A stretch of 64,000 bases of DNA from Pachyseris speciosa (lineage: Eukaryota; Cnidaria; Anthozoa; Scleractinia; Pachyseridae), in the NCBI GenBank assembly GCA_016490735.1, contig JAEMWC010000001.1, forward strand, positions 532,001-596,000, given 5' to 3'. A model generated the notes under the pieces. That model saw only the letters and a list, made by a program, of their open reading frames with translations. It had not been told where the DNA came from and searched no databases. A program made the position numbers and the translations under genes. Positions 63,390 to 64,000 of this stretch are shown piece after piece (the stretch's first letter is position 1; the number at the start of each line of letters is the position of its first letter).

Positions 63390-63833
63390 TTATTTAATCC
63401 CAGGTGGTAAAAATCTCTTGGGAAAGGGCAAAACCTTTGTGAGGAAGTTGATTGAATTTTTTAAAGAAAGCATTTCTTTTGGGTCGCGGTCAAGCTCATC
63501 AAACCTGTCGAATATCTCTCTCAAAGTCGGCATGTAATCACACAAAGTCTCATTTATGGTTTTGCAAAGGACTTTGTAATAAAAAACTCGGTGTGGACAT
63601 TGTTGCGGATCTTCTTCTTCGTCCTTTCTTTTTTTGAAACCATAGACAAAAAGACGTGGGTCAATTCCTTGCAAAAGAAGCTCTTTCACCGTTTCATAAA
63701 ATTTGGGGTTAATTTCATAATGTGGACAAACTTTCGACATTTCCACAAAATTGGAATAAAACCGCTGCGAAAAAGCTTCACCATTCGGAAGCGGCGGATC
63801 TCTCCGGCTTTCAGAACTGTTTATAGGGTCCAT
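63390..63833 (-). CDS. Unrecognised 147-residue protein (E3)
   Basis: ATG at 63833. Helical, charged protein with MSKVCPHYEINPKFYE, CPHRVFYYKVLCK and LREIFDRFDELDRD. No known family. The leader CACCCTATTAGAGAGA is repeated before copy 2 of the SPW family, a candidate promoter. Confidence 0.5.
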   Translation of the reverse strand: MDPINSSESRRDPPLPNGEAFSQRFYSNFVEMSKVCPHYEINPKFYETVKELLLQGIDPRLFVYGFKKRKDEEEDPQQCPHRVFYYKVLCKTINETLCDYMPTLREIFDRFDELDRDPKEMLSLKNSINFLTKVLPFPKRFLPPGIK

Positions 63834-63895
63834 CAATCCCTACTCTCCTCTCTCTAATAGGGTGACCCCCGGTGCTTGGTTGTGTTTGATTTAAG

Positions 63896-64000
63896 TAGTA
63901 TAGAGTTGGCTCCACAAATACAACCGAAGCAACCACACCCCCGAGGAGCGAAGCGACGAGGGGTGTGGTGCGACGGTGGTATTTGTGGAGCCCACCCTAT
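63896..64000. repeat. Nested inverted repeats with a Polinton-like AGTAGTATAG
   Basis: AGTAGTATAG (63896-63905) equals the outer ten bases of E1/E2. It is followed by GGCTCCACAAATAC and its inverse GTATTTGTGGAGCC near 63977-63993, with an inner CCACACCCC/GGGGTGTGG hairpin. The window ends before this can be resolved. Confidence 0.4.

Larger units (their letters stand above)
59055..63870. mobile_element. Third Polinton relic E3, GC-richer
   Basis: Protease, DUF5679 and PLA2 remnants in canonical order on plus, then five minus-strand small genes. Codon use and base composition differ from E1/E2, so it comes from another lineage. No capsid, integrase or polymerase is in the window. Split by a LINE at 59926-61352. 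Confidence 0.75.

Overview
This is nuclear DNA of an animal, most likely a cnidarian (anthozoan-like). It is AT-rich and littered with degraded non-LTR retrotransposons, MITE-like elements and a spliced host-type gene whose donor and acceptor keep reading phase. The species cannot be named from the sequence. The window is dominated by three Polinton/Maverick (adintovirus-like) endogenous DNA virus elements.

Element E1 fills 1-19295; its outermost left ~100 bases lie before the window. Element E2 (30119-50159) is complete: it starts AG, ends CT, has terminal inverted repeats (TIRs) and a perfect 6-base target duplication TTTGTA. E1 and E2 are close relatives (major capsid proteins ~98% identical by eye) in opposite orientation, about 10.8 kb apart. 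Both have the same gene order. One arm encodes a VLTF3-like late transcription factor, a two-helix membrane protein, a small HD-motif protein, two collagen-stalked fibres, an Asn-rich peptide and the packaging ATPase. The other arm encodes a coiled-coil protein, minor capsid protein, basic AT-hook core peptide, major capsid protein, core protein X with adenain-type protease, DUF5679-like peptide, phospholipase A2 (PLA2), integrase with chromodomain, BRO-N/VRR-NUC protein, zinc finger/AT-hook protein and protein-primed DNA polymerase B. E1 is heavily decayed. In E2 most virion genes are open, but polymerase, protease, both fibres and the BRO protein are broken.

The most interesting signals concern expression. 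The integrase frame has no ATG and opens inside the PLA2 gene exactly at an A AAA AAC slippery heptamer, followed after 7 nt by a 14-bp stem in both elements: a retrovirus-like -1 frameshift signal. The protease lies in the -1 frame of core protein X behind a poly-A run of 13 (E2) or 14 (E1) bases. Most structural genes carry TCTAA motifs just upstream of ATG, while replication genes do not, and the element encodes a VLTF3-like factor.

Between the elements (19296-30118) lie LINE tails, a hammerhead ribozyme motif (19431-19472, minus), a MITE, a host-type gene with frameshifts (22974-25950), a transposon-like unit holding a higher-order satellite (26006-28239) and a 447-bp MITE with TSD. Right of E2 are a long inverted-repeat element (50446-57107) with degraded zinc-finger coding sequence and a second MITE copy, several LINE fragments, and a third, GC-richer Polinton relic E3 (59055-63870). 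E3 has protease, DUF5679 and PLA2 remnants split by a LINE, plus a minus-strand cluster of five small open genes that includes two paralogous pairs.
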